Below, one piece after another: positions 54,597-63,743 of a stretch of DNA of 64,000 nucleotides; within the stretch, counting starts at the first letter, position 1; each line of letters opens with the position of its first letter. The position numbers and the translations under genes are program-made. The DNA is from Novosphingobium sp. MD-1 (lineage in GTDB: Bacteria > Pseudomonadota > Alphaproteobacteria > Sphingomonadales > Sphingomonadaceae), in assembly GCF_001014975.1 (NCBI RefSeq), contig NZ_BBXA01000021.1, positions 62,001 to 126,000 on the forward strand. The letters are read 5' to 3'. Below the pieces are notes generated by a model that saw only the letters and a list, made by a program, of their open reading frames with translations, did no database searches and was not told the DNA's origin.

Positions 54597-55094
54597 TCAG
54601 GCGGCCGTGCCGCGCAAGCCGGCATTATAGCCTTCCAGGCTGCCCAGCGCGATGCGCGACCGCTGAAACGTGCCGGTGCCCCGGCCCACTTCCTCGCCTT
54701 CCTCGTCCACCAGCCGCGATTCCGCCACCAGCACGCGGCGCCGGCCGGAAACCCAGCGCCCTTCGGCGATGACCCGGCCACCATGGATGGGCCGGCTGAA
54801 GAACAGGTTGAACGAGGTCGTCAGCAGAAAGCGATCCGTCACCAGCGTATTCGCGGCATAGAACGCGGCATCATCCAGCATCTTGAAATAGATCGTGCCA
54901 TGCGCCGCGCCCGCTGCGTGAAAGCAGCTCGGGTCGACATCGAAAACGATACGCGAGCGGCCTTCGCCCACGATTTCCAGGCGCGACGAGAACAGATGGT
55001 TGACCGGCGCCGAGGTATAGAGACCTTCCAGCGCGCGCCAGTGCAGCCGGGCGCCTTCGCTGGCCGCGCCGGCCGCGCCGTCTTCAGGCGGCAT
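54597..55094 (-). CDS. PaaI-family thioesterase (hotdog fold)
   Basis: The product is about 165 residues. The hotdog fold includes ARLHWRALEGLYTSAPVNHLF, CFHAAGAAHGTIYFKMLDDAAFYAAN, with the His/Gly and Asp region typical of PaaI-type thioesterases. The start at 55094 overlaps the end of ptsN by 11 bp, so translation is coupled. A longer frame (to 55163) would overlap ptsN much more and is not supported. Substrate unknown. Confidence 0.83.
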   Translation of the reverse strand: MPPEDGAAGAASEGARLHWRALEGLYTSAPVNHLFSSRLEIVGEGRSRIVFDVDPSCFHAAGAAHGTIYFKMLDDAAFYAANTLVTDRFLLTTSFNLFFSRPIHGGRVIAEGRWVSGRRRVLVAESRLVDEEGEEVGRGTGTFQRSRIALGSLEGYNAGLRGTAA

Positions 55095-55545
55095 CGCGGT
55101 CGATGACGTTGACGAGCAGGGCGTAGATCGCGTCGGCATCGGGCGCGGCGAGCAAGCGTTCATGCATCCGCTCGTCCCGCATCAGCCTCGAGATCGCCGC
55201 CAGCGCCTGCAAATGCGTGGCCCCGGCCTGTTCGGGCGAAAGCAGGCCGAATACGCAATCCACCGGCATGCCGTCGGCCGCTTCGAATTCGACCGGATTT
55301 TCCAGGCGGAAGAACGTGGCCACGGGCCGCGGCAAATTGTCCAGCCGAGCATGCGGAATGGCAACGCCACGGCCGAAGCCGGTGCTGCCCAGCCGTTCGC
55401 GCTCTTCCACCCGTTCGAGCACGGAGGCACGATCCAGCGCATAGACCGTGGCGAAGCAATCGGCGAGTTCGCTCAGAATCTGCTGCTTGGTTTCGGCGCG
55501 GACAATACGGACCGCCAGGGGATCAATGGTAAAAAGAGCCGTCAT
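55084..55545 (-). CDS. ptsN: PTS IIA-like nitrogen-regulatory protein PtsN
   Basis: The product is 153 residues. It is the terminal phosphoacceptor of PTS-Ntr, with the active His65 in GRGVAIPHARLDNL. ETKQQILSELADCF and VDCVFGLLSPEQAGATHLQALA complete the IIA fold. It receives phosphate through ptsP (26.9-29.2 kb) and regulates potassium and nitrogen responses in related bacteria. It follows hpf, as in many proteobacteria, but rpoN is not next to them here. Confidence 0.97.
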   Translation of the reverse strand: MTALFTIDPLAVRIVRAETKQQILSELADCFATVYALDRASVLERVEERERLGSTGFGRGVAIPHARLDNLPRPVATFFRLENPVEFEAADGMPVDCVFGLLSPEQAGATHLQALAAISRLMRDERMHERLLAAPDADAIYALLVNVIDRDAA

Positions 55546-55677
55546 GGACTGGAAATGCCGTCAGCATGCCTCAGGGGCACGATCAATCGGGCGGGCCATG
55601 CGCCGGAAAGCCCCGGCATGCAAGTGCCGAATCATGGCTTCCCGCCTAAAATGGCGGGAAGCCATGACCGATAGCCT

Positions 55678-56247
55678 CTACTTGGCGGGTTCGACCCAGC
55701 CGATCGACCCATCGCCACGGCGATAGACCATGTTGTGAACGCCGGTGCCCGCGTTCTTGAACAGCAGCGCGTTGGTATTGCGCAGATCGAGCATCATCAC
55801 CGCGTCGGAAACGGTTGCGGTGGGCACGTCAACGCGCGTTTCGGCGATCACCAGCGGCGCATCGGCGACTTCGGGCTCTTCCTCGGTCTCTTCGACCACG
55901 AACACGGTGTAGGCCGCTTCTTCCGCGCGACGGGCGTGGTCGGCCTGGTCCTGCCGGGCGTTGATCCGCCGCTTGTAGCGGCGCAGCTGCTTGTCGATCT
56001 TTTCGGCCGACTGATCGACCGCCGCGTGGGCATCCTGGGCGATCGCGCTGCCCTTCAGGATCAGTCCCTGCGTCACATGCGTCACGATATCGCAGCGGAA
56101 ACCACCGTGCGGCCCCTTGCCAAGCGTGACTTGCGAGGAAAGCGCGCGGGAAAAGTACTTGCCGACGACGCCCGTCAGCCGCTCCTCGGCATGAGCCTGG
56201 AGCGCGGCGCCGGTCTCGACCTGATGGCCCGAAACGCGAATATCCAT
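55678..56247 (-). CDS. hpf: Ribosome hibernation promoting factor, long form
   Basis: The product is 189 residues. The N-terminal domain (MDIRVSGHQVETGAALQAHA, about 1-105) binds the small ribosomal subunit. A linker and C-terminal dimerisation domain (about 125-189, AVMMLDLRNTNALLFKNAGTG and GSIGWVEPAK) allow 100S ribosome formation. Start ATG 56247 with GGAGAAGG upstream; the longer frame is discarded. It precedes ptsN in the same direction. Confidence 0.95.
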   Translation of the reverse strand: MDIRVSGHQVETGAALQAHAEERLTGVVGKYFSRALSSQVTLGKGPHGGFRCDIVTHVTQGLILKGSAIAQDAHAAVDQSAEKIDKQLRRYKRRINARQDQADHARRAEEAAYTVFVVEETEEEPEVADAPLVIAETRVDVPTATVSDAVMMLDLRNTNALLFKNAGTGVHNMVYRRGDGSIGWVEPAK

Positions 56248-56287
56248 AAAAACCTTCTCCTCGCTTGAGGCGATCCCGCGCCGGCCG

Positions 56288-56974
56288 CTAGCGCGACCAG
56301 AGGGGATCGCTAAAACCCGCCATGAATTCGGCATGGCGGGCCAGTTCCGCCTCGCTCGCGGCATGGGGCCGGGGCGTGCGGAAGACGCGGGTGACAGCGG
56401 CGATGGCCAGTTCTTCCGTCTGCACGGAAGCGGCCGCCTCTGCGGCCAGTTCCAGGCCGATCTGCCGCCCACCCATGAGTTCGACGTAGAGCTGCGCCAG
56501 CAGTTCCGCGTCCAGCAAGGCGCCGTGCTTGGTGCGATGGCTCCGGTCGATGCCATAGCGCGTGCACAGCGCATCCAGTGAAAGCTTAGCGCCGGGATGC
56601 TTGCGCCGGGCTATGGCGACCGTATCGACCATGCGATCGCGATCCACCGCGTCCAGCCCGCAGGCCGCCAGTTCGTGATTGAGGAAGCCGAAATCGAAAC
56701 CCGCGTTGTGCGCCACCAGAGGACTGTCGCCCAGGAAGGCGATCAGTTCCTCCGCCCGTTCCGCGAACTTCGGCTTGTCGGACAGGAACGCCTCGGACAG
56801 GCCGTGGACGGCTTCCGCCTCGGCCGGCATGCCGCGCTCGGGATTGAAATAGGCATGAAACACGGCCCCGGTAGGCACCCGGTTGACCATTTCGATGCAG
56901 CCGATCTCCACCAGCCGATCACCGCTCCGGGGATCGAGACCGGTCGTTTCCGTGTCGAAGACGATCTCACGCAT
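56288..56974 (-). CDS. dnaQ: DNA polymerase III epsilon subunit (proofreading exonuclease)
   Basis: The product is 228 residues. The DEDDh exonuclease motifs are intact: FDTETTGLD (ExoI), HNAGFDFGFLNHEL (ExoII), and HGALLDAELLA with the catalytic His (ExoIII). It removes misincorporated bases as part of the replisome. The start ATG at 56974 is used; an adjacent GTG codon is in frame. It lies in the conserved origin-proximal cluster dnaQ-coaE-aroE-maf. Confidence 0.97.
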   Translation of the reverse strand: MREIVFDTETTGLDPRSGDRLVEIGCIEMVNRVPTGAVFHAYFNPERGMPAEAEAVHGLSEAFLSDKPKFAERAEELIAFLGDSPLVAHNAGFDFGFLNHELAACGLDAVDRDRMVDTVAIARRKHPGAKLSLDALCTRYGIDRSHRTKHGALLDAELLAQLYVELMGGRQIGLELAAEAAASVQTEELAIAAVTRVFRTPRPHAASEAELARHAEFMAGFSDPLWSR

Positions 56975-57014
56975 CACTAGGTATATTGACCCGTCGCAGG
57001 GCACTGGCAAGGCT

Positions 57015-57629
57015 TCAACGCGGGTTTTTTTGCCACGCGCCGCTGCGGATGCGCTCGATCAGCGCGGCAACCTGCGCGCGCGTTTCCTCCAGCGTCACGC
57101 CGGTATCGACGATGAAATCAGCGCGGGCGCGCTTTTCCGCATCCGGTACTTGCAGGTCGAGAATATGGGCGAACTTGTCTGGCGTCATGCCCGGTCGCGC
57201 CAGCACGCGCGCGCGTTGCGCCGCGGCGGGAGCCGACACGACCATCACCGCGTCGAGCCCGGCACCATGCCCCTTTTCGAACAGCAACGGAATGTCGAAC
57301 ACCACGATCGGCTGCCCGGCATGTTCGATCAGGAACGCTTCGCGCATCCGGCCCACGGCGGGGTGGACGATCGCTTCCAGCCGGGCGAGCGCCCCGGGAT
57401 TGCCGAACACACGCGCGCCCAGTTCCTGCCGCAACACCCCCTCGGGACCGGTGGTGCCGGGGAAGGCCGCCTCGATCGCCGGGACGAGCGCACCGCCCGG
57501 CCCTTGCAGCGCATGAACCGCCGCGTCCGCATCGAACACCGGCACGCCCAGTTCGCGCAACATCAGCGCCACGGCCGACTTGCCCATCCCGATCGAGCCG
57601 GTCAGGCCGAGAATGAAAGGCCGGCTCAT
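57015..57629 (-). CDS. coaE: Dephospho-CoA kinase
   Basis: The product is 204 residues. The P-loop is GLTGSIGMGKS (about 8-18), followed by VPVFDADAAVHAL and the lid region. It completes coenzyme A synthesis by phosphorylating the ribose of dephospho-CoA. Its ATG overlaps the aroE stop by 4 bp (57626-57629, ATGA), coupling the two genes. Confidence 0.97.
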   Translation of the reverse strand: MSRPFILGLTGSIGMGKSAVALMLRELGVPVFDADAAVHALQGPGGALVPAIEAAFPGTTGPEGVLRQELGARVFGNPGALARLEAIVHPAVGRMREAFLIEHAGQPIVVFDIPLLFEKGHGAGLDAVMVVSAPAAAQRARVLARPGMTPDKFAHILDLQVPDAEKRARADFIVDTGVTLEETRAQVAALIERIRSGAWQKNPR

Positions 57630-58486
57630 CCTGCAATCTCCCGGCGCAACAGAGCATCGCCATCACGCGGCGGCCGCGTGCCGAAAAAATGGGCGAAGGC
57701 ATGGTCCGCCTGCCCGATCAGCATCGACAGGCCGTCCACCGTGCGAAAGCCGGCGGCGCTTGCCGCCTTGAGAAAGTCCGTTTCGAGCGGTGACGTAACG
57801 ATATCGTAGAACACGCTGCCCGGCGGTGCGTGGCTCATGTCGAAAAGCAGGGGTGGTTGGCCGCTCATCCCCAGCGAAGAGGCGTTGACCACCAGATCGA
57901 GGCACCCGGCACGGTCGTCGAAGGCAAAATCCGTTACAGATTCGAAGTGCGCGATATCGACCGCGTGGTGTTCGCCGCCGGGGTCCAGTTCATCGAGTAA
58001 CGCCCGCGCTTTTGCCGGATTTCTGCCGGCCAGCACGATTACCATGTGTTCGTCCGCCAATGCCGTAACGATCGCCCGCGCCGCTCCGCCGGTACCCAGC
58101 ACGCGCGCCATCCGGAAAAGGTGCGTTTTGTCCAGTAACGGGCGTAACGGTTCGAGGAATCCGGGCGCATCGGTGTTACGGCCAACCAGAATCCCGTTAC
58201 GTTCACGCACGATCGTGTTGACCGCGCCGATCCTTTTGGCCCCGGAATCGAGCCGATCGAGTAACGGAATCACCGTTTGCTTGTGCGGCATCGTAACGTT
58301 ACAGCCGCGCCAGGCCTCGTCGTTACGGCGATCAGCCAAATAGGCCGCCAAATCGCCCTCCGTTACGTGACAGGCGTTATACACAGCGTCGATTTTCAGC
58401 TGCTTCAGCCAGAAATTGTGAATAACGGGCGACTTCGATTGCGTTATGGGATCGCCAATTACCTCTGCATAGGGTCTGATCGCCAC
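57626..58486 (-). CDS. aroE: Shikimate dehydrogenase
   Basis: The product is 286 residues from a GTG start with AAAGGG upstream. Its shikimate-binding SKSPVIHNFWLKQL, catalytic Lys in CNVTMPHKQTVIPLLD and the NADP loop GTGGAARAIV are intact. It reduces 3-dehydroshikimate in aromatic amino-acid synthesis. The gene is unusual at the DNA level: 14 GTAAC/GTTAC pentamers lie in or at the edge of it, seen as Arg-Asn, Val-Thr and Pro-Leu codons and using codons rare in this genome (TTA, GTA). It also has two DnaA-box-like sites (58377-58385, 58417-58425). coaE overlaps its end, maf lies 14 bp upstream. Confidence 0.96.
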   Translation of the reverse strand: MAIRPYAEVIGDPITQSKSPVIHNFWLKQLKIDAVYNACHVTEGDLAAYLADRRNDEAWRGCNVTMPHKQTVIPLLDRLDSGAKRIGAVNTIVRERNGILVGRNTDAPGFLEPLRPLLDKTHLFRMARVLGTGGAARAIVTALADEHMVIVLAGRNPAKARALLDELDPGGEHHAVDIAHFESVTDFAFDDRAGCLDLVVNASSLGMSGQPPLLFDMSHAPPGSVFYDIVTSPLETDFLKAASAAGFRTVDGLSMLIGQADHAFAHFFGTRPPRDGDALLRREIAG

Positions 58487-58492
58487 GTTACG
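57794..58492. repeat. Dense array of GTAAC/GTTAC (CGTAACG-type) motifs in aroE
   Basis: Fourteen copies of GTAAC or its reverse complement GTTAC lie in 699 bp, most extended to CGTAACG/CGTTACG or (A/T)GTAACG. First bases (pentamer or extended motif) are at 57794, 57933, 57997, 58064, 58135, 58143, 58175, 58195, 58261, 58292, 58298, 58321, 58361 and 58486. Seven are in each orientation; the first six (57794-58143) are mostly GTAAC and the last four (58298-58486) are all GTTAC. My rough composition-based expectation for this length at about two-thirds GC is about one copy. The motifs fall in all three codon phases, which points to selection on DNA rather than protein. Confidence 0.85.
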
Positions 58493-58500
58493 GCCCTTTC

Positions 58501-59085
58501 TCAGGCTTCCAGCTCTCCCTGCGCGCGCAACGCAGCCAGAACGGCCAATAGCGGCATTCCCAGCACGGTGAAGTGGCTTCCTTCGATCCGTTCGAACAGC
58601 TGCACGCCCAGCGCCTCGATCCGGAACACGCCGACACAGCCCGAAACGGCGGGCCATTCCCTGTTGAGATAGCTGTCGATAAAGCTGTCCGAAAGCTGTC
58701 GAACATCAAGCCGGGCGGTCTCGCAGTGACGCCACACCGTCATCCCGTCGCGCACCAGCACGGCGGCGCTGTGCAGGTTCATCCGCTGGCCGGAAAAGAA
58801 CCGCAGGTGTTCGGCCGCCTGCTCGCGGCTCACCGGCTTGTCGAACTGCCGACCACCCACTTCGACCAGCGAATCGCCGCCGAGCACGAGCTTGCCGGGT
58901 ACGCCGACGGAAACGGGCAGGGCCTTGGCTTCGGCCAGGATCGTCGCGACATCGCCGCCCGGTACTCCGATCAACTCACGCTTGATCGCGCCTTCGTCGA
59001 CATCGGACGATCGCGCCTCGTAAGCGATACCGGCGGCATCGAGCATGGCCTTGCGCGAGGCGCTTTGCGAGGCGAGGACTATCAT
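58501..59085 (-). CDS. maf: Maf family nucleotide pyrophosphatase
   Basis: The product is 194 residues. The family opening [17 protein letters not shown] is followed by [10 protein letters not shown] and [20 protein letters not shown], where the conserved Asp sits. Maf proteins hydrolyse non-canonical or pyrimidine nucleoside triphosphates. It lies between the PEP synthase-regulator-like gene and aroE, in the normal alphaproteobacterial origin order. Confidence 0.93.
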   Translation of the reverse strand: MIVLASQSASRKAMLDAAGIAYEARSSDVDEGAIKRELIGVPGGDVATILAEAKALPVSVGVPGKLVLGGDSLVEVGGRQFDKPVSREQAAEHLRFFSGQRMNLHSAAVLVRDGMTVWRHCETARLDVRQLSDSFIDSYLNREWPAVSGCVGVFRIEALGVQLFERIEGSHFTVLGMPLLAVLAALRAQGELEA

Positions 59086-59133
59086 GGCAGGCTTCTCCCG
59101 TGCGGATCGGCGGGATCCGCGTGCAATTCCCGG

Positions 59134-59979
59134 TCAGATCGGCTTGGATCCGGGCGTTTCCGAACCGCCGGCGGCCTGGCGTTCGTTGTAGAGGTTGATC
59201 ACCGCCGCCGCCGTCTCCTCGATCGAGCGGCGCGAAACGTCAATCACCGGCCAGCCGTTGTCCGCGAACATCCGCCGGGCGTACTGGACTTCACGCGCGA
59301 CCTGATCGCTGTTCACATAGGCCGTTTCAGGCGACTGGTTGAGCGACAGGAGCCGGTTGCGCCGGACCTGGATCAGCCGTTCGGGCGATGTCGTCAGCCC
59401 CACCACCAGCGGCCGGCGCAGATTGAACAGCGAAGAAGGGGGCGGACTTTCCACGACAATCGGAATGTTCGCCACCTTGTATCCCCGGTTGGCGAGGTAA
59501 ATTGACGTCGGCGTCTTGGACGAGCGCGAAACGCCGGCCAGAAGGATGTCGGCCTGTTCCCAGTTTTCCCAGCCCACCCCGTCATCATGCGCGATCGTGA
59601 ACTGAATGGCATCGACACGGGCGAAATAGGCTTCGTCCATCATGTGCTGACGGCCCGGCCGTGCCTTCGCTTCCTGGCCAAGCTGCTCCTCCAGCGCGTC
59701 GGTCACCGCATCGAGCGCGGCCACGCTGGGCAGGCCGAGCGCGGCGCAGCGCTGCTCCAGCCGCTCGCGCGTTTCCGCGTTGACCAGCGTGAACAGGACC
59801 AGCCCCGGATTGGCGGCGATTTCCCCCATGATGCGGTCGAGATGCTGCTGCGAGCGGACCATCGGCCAGAAGTGGCGGACGATATCGGCATCGTCGAACT
59901 GCGCGAGCGCCGCCTTGGCGATCATCTCGAGCGTTTCGCCGGTGGAATCCGACAGGAGGTGCAGATGCAGCCGCGTCAT
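59134..59979 (-). CDS. Pyruvate, phosphate dikinase regulatory protein (PPSR/DUF299)
   Basis: The product is 281 residues. It opens LHLHLLSDSTGETLEMIAKAAL and has the kinase-like P-loop GVSRSSKTPTSIYLANRG and RNRLLSLNQSPETAYVN. The family is a bifunctional kinase/pyrophosphorylase controlling pyruvate, phosphate dikinase or PEP synthase. It is the first gene left of the proposed origin, transcribed away from it, as in Caulobacter relatives. Confidence 0.93.
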   Translation of the reverse strand: MTRLHLHLLSDSTGETLEMIAKAALAQFDDADIVRHFWPMVRSQQHLDRIMGEIAANPGLVLFTLVNAETRERLEQRCAALGLPSVAALDAVTDALEEQLGQEAKARPGRQHMMDEAYFARVDAIQFTIAHDDGVGWENWEQADILLAGVSRSSKTPTSIYLANRGYKVANIPIVVESPPPSSLFNLRRPLVVGLTTSPERLIQVRRNRLLSLNQSPETAYVNSDQVAREVQYARRMFADNGWPVIDVSRRSIEETAAAVINLYNERQAAGGSETPGSKPI

Positions 59980-60022
59980 CGTGGCCCGTTTCCCCGTCTT
60001 TTCCAGCGCCCCGGGATGAGGC

Positions 60023-60310
60023 TGTGGACAGCGCTAGGATAAACCACGGGAGGAGTGCGACGACAAGTTCGGCCTGCCATTTCACCCCCGCAACCGGCCG
60101 ATCCACAAGCGGTTTGCCGACAGGTGGAAAGCCTTCCCCACAGGCTGGGGACTGCGGGGATAACTTCGCCTTGACCGCCGGCCCCGCAGAGTCGGTCCAC
60201 GCTTTTTTGTGGAGGCTCCGGCACAAATCGGGCAGAGCGCGCTCATCCCCGCTATCCACAGCACAACAGATTCCATCATCCTTTTTAAAAGAATCTATTT
60301 TTTAGGATTG
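60023..60310. other. Probable chromosomal replication origin (oriC)
   Basis: The 341-bp gap between the PPSR gene and hemE is the known site of oriC in alphaproteobacteria. It holds several sequences close to the DnaA box TTATCCACA: 60252-60260 (CTATCCACA, one mismatch), 60134-60142, 60099-60107, 60155-60163 (reverse) and 60023-60031 (reverse). An AT-rich stretch at 60270-60310, including CTTTTTAAAAG, is suited to be the unwinding region. Three GANTC sites, potential CcrM methylation targets, lie at 60189, 60269 and 60291. Genes on both sides are transcribed away from it. No perfect DnaA box is visible, so this is a strong prediction rather than proof. Confidence 0.78.
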
Positions 60311-60320
60311 GACCGAACCG

Positions 60321-61358
60321 ATGCCCGGCCCGCTGCTCCGCTCGCTCTCCGGCGAGAACCTTGATTCCCGTCCGGTCTGGCTGATGCGCCAGGCCGGCCG
60401 CTACCTGCCCGAATACCGGGCCTTGCGGGCTGCCAAGGGGGGATTCCTCGAGCTGGTGTACGATCCCGAGGCGGCGGCGGAAATCACGCTCCAGCCGATC
60501 CGGCGCTTCGGTTTCGATGGCGCGATCCTGTTCTCGGACATCCTGATCGTGCCTTACGCTATGGGGCAGAACCTGGAGTTTCTGGCGGGCGAGGGGCCGC
60601 GCCTGTCGCCGCGCCTGCTCGATGCCCAGCTTGCCACGCTGCGGGCCGTCCCTGAGCGCCTGACGCCGATCTACGACACGGTGCGCCGGGTGCGCAGCCA
60701 GCTTTCGGGCGACAAGACCTTGCTGGGCTTTGCCGGATCGCCCTGGACGATCGCCACGTACATGGTGGCGGGCGAGGGCAGCCGCGACCAGCACGACACC
60801 CGCGCCTATGCCTATCGCGATCCTGTGGCCTTCCAGGCGATCATAGACGCGATTGTGGACGTGACCGTGGAATATCTCGCCGGACAGGTCGAAGCGGGCG
60901 CAGAAGGGCTCCAGCTGTTCGACAGCTGGGCGGGCAGCCTTTCCCCGGCGCAGTTCGAACGCTGGGTGATCGAACCCAATGCCCGCATTGCCGCCGCGAT
61001 CCGCAAACGCTACCGGCACGTGCCGCTGATCGGCTTTCCCAAGGGGGCGGGCGAAAAGCTCGTGGCCTACGCGCAGGGCACGAAAGTCGACGCTATCGGC
61101 ATCGACGAGACGATCGATCCGCTGTGGGCGGCGAAGAACCTGCCGGCAAACCTGCCGGTGCAGGGCAATCTCGATCCTCTGCTGCTGCTGGCGGGCGGTG
61201 TCGAGCTGGAACGGCAGACGTTCCGCATTCTCGAGGCATTCGCCGACCGGCCCCACGTGTTCAACCTGGGCCACGGCATCGGCCAGTTCACGCCGATCGA
61301 GCATGTCGAGCATCTGCTGACCGTGGTACGCGGCTGGCGGCGGGGGCAGTCACGGTAA
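60321..61358 (+). CDS. hemE: Uroporphyrinogen decarboxylase
   Basis: The product is 345 residues. It decarboxylates uroporphyrinogen III to coproporphyrinogen III. The signature PVWLMRQAGRYLPEYRALR, catalytic Asp region FSDILIVPYAMGQ and the late VQGNLDPLLLL are intact. It begins 10 bp after the AT-rich end of the origin. hemJ lies two genes downstream, so heme genes cluster here. Confidence 0.98.
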   Translation: MPGPLLRSLSGENLDSRPVWLMRQAGRYLPEYRALRAAKGGFLELVYDPEAAAEITLQPIRRFGFDGAILFSDILIVPYAMGQNLEFLAGEGPRLSPRLLDAQLATLRAVPERLTPIYDTVRRVRSQLSGDKTLLGFAGSPWTIATYMVAGEGSRDQHDTRAYAYRDPVAFQAIIDAIVDVTVEYLAGQVEAGAEGLQLFDSWAGSLSPAQFERWVIEPNARIAAAIRKRYRHVPLIGFPKGAGEKLVAYAQGTKVDAIGIDETIDPLWAAKNLPANLPVQGNLDPLLLLAGGVELERQTFRILEAFADRPHVFNLGHGIGQFTPIEHVEHLLTVVRGWRRGQSR

Positions 61359-61382
61359 TGGCGCGGTAATGGCGCTCGCGTC

Positions 61383-61709
61383 ATGCCGGCACCGCTTGTT
61401 TTCCTGGGCGCGGCGTTGGCCGAAATCGCGGGATGCTTCGCGTTCTGGGCGTGGCTCAGGCTGGGCAAGCCGGCGTGGTGGCTGGTGCCCGGCTGCGCGT
61501 CGCTGGTCCTGTTCGCGTGGTTGTTGACGCTGGTGGACAGCGACGCCGCGGGGCGCGCCTATGCGGCCTATGGCGGGATCTATATCACCTCCGCCTTGCT
61601 GTGGCTGTGGATCGTCGAAGGCGTGCGGCCCGATCGCTGGGATCTGGGCGGTGCTGTGCTGTGCCTGGCTGGCGCCGCGGTCATTCTGTTCGGGCCGCAT
61701 CGGGCCTGA
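61383..61709 (+). CDS. YnfA/UPF0060 family membrane protein
   Basis: The product is 108 residues with four hydrophobic helices ([73 protein letters not shown]). This is the UPF0060/YnfA family, of the small-multidrug-like fold, function unproven. It sits between hemE and hemJ, where such genes are found only in some relatives. Confidence 0.93.
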   Translation: MPAPLVFLGAALAEIAGCFAFWAWLRLGKPAWWLVPGCASLVLFAWLLTLVDSDAAGRAYAAYGGIYITSALLWLWIVEGVRPDRWDLGGAVLCLAGAAVILFGPHRA

Positions 61710-61813
61710 CAGGGTGGATACGGGGGCTTGCATTGCCGGCGGCCACCGGCAAAAGACAAGTCCGATCAATTCTCTCGTTCCGGGATGCGCGCCGACGCGC
61801 TATCCTTGATCGC

Positions 61814-62257
61814 ATGGTACAGGCGCTTGCGATGATCTATCTCTGGCTCAAGGCCGGTCACATCATCTTCGTGATATTCTGGATGGCAGGGCTGTTCATG
61901 CTGCCGCGTTACTTCGTCTATCATCAGGAAGCGGCCCCCGGATCGCCCGAGAACGCGGTGTGGATTGATCGCGAGCGCAAGCTGCTGAAAATCATCCTGT
62001 GGCCGTCGCTTGTCGTCGTGTGGGTGCTTGGTCTGGCGCTGGCGATGACGACCGGAGCGTTCCAGCAGGGCTGGTTCCACGCCAAGCTGGCCCTTGTGCT
62101 GGCGCTGACGGCTTACCATTTCTGGTTGGCGGGATATGCCCGCGCGCTGGCGGCGGGCGAACGGCGGCTTTCGGGCAAGCGCCTGCGAATGATCAACGAA
62201 GTGCCGGGCGTGACCGCTGCGCTGATCGTGATTCTGGTGATTCTCAAGCCGTTCTAA
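61814..62257 (+). CDS. hemJ: Protoporphyrinogen IX oxidase HemJ
   Basis: The product is 147 residues with four membrane helices. The conserved [27 protein letters not shown] (His and Arg) and [19 protein letters not shown] are the HemJ blocks that bind heme. HemJ oxidises protoporphyrinogen IX in bacteria lacking HemG/HemY. Start ATG 61814 was chosen over upstream codons in frame. Between hemE and rho is its normal place in alphaproteobacteria. Confidence 0.93.
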   Translation: MVQALAMIYLWLKAGHIIFVIFWMAGLFMLPRYFVYHQEAAPGSPENAVWIDRERKLLKIILWPSLVVVWVLGLALAMTTGAFQQGWFHAKLALVLALTAYHFWLAGYARALAAGERRLSGKRLRMINEVPGVTAALIVILVILKPF

Positions 62258-62420
62258 GCCTTGGCGCATTGCGGTCCTGATTGACTTGCCGCGAGGCAAG
62301 GCATATCGCGCTGAGCGTCCGGCATCGGAGGTCGCGCCACCATGGCAGCGACCGGACCCGCTTTCTCCAAGCCCCAAGGTCCGCCGGCCATTCCCAGCAT
62401 TCCATCCGGAACCCAAGAAT

Positions 62421-63677
<1,257 letters not shown>

Positions 63678-63705
63678 AACGGTTCGCAACGCGGACAGGA
63701 AACGA

Positions 63706-63735
63706 AGGGGGCTTCGCCATCGGGCGCAGCCCCCT
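63706..63735 (+). terminator. Intrinsic terminator after rho
   Basis: AGGGGGCT (63706-63713) and AGCCCCCT (63728-63735) pair, with an inner CGCC/GGCG stem (63715-63718 with 63723-63726), followed by CTTTC. It lies 28 bp after the rho stop and 8 bp before the next stop on the other strand. Confidence 0.78.
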
Positions 63736-63743
63736 CTTTCGTA

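Noticed and set aside
57794..58492. The GTAAC/GTTAC cluster explained as horizontal acquisition of aroE
   Set aside because: Surrounding codons are as GC-rich as in the neighbours and gene order is the conserved one; only the motif is over-represented.
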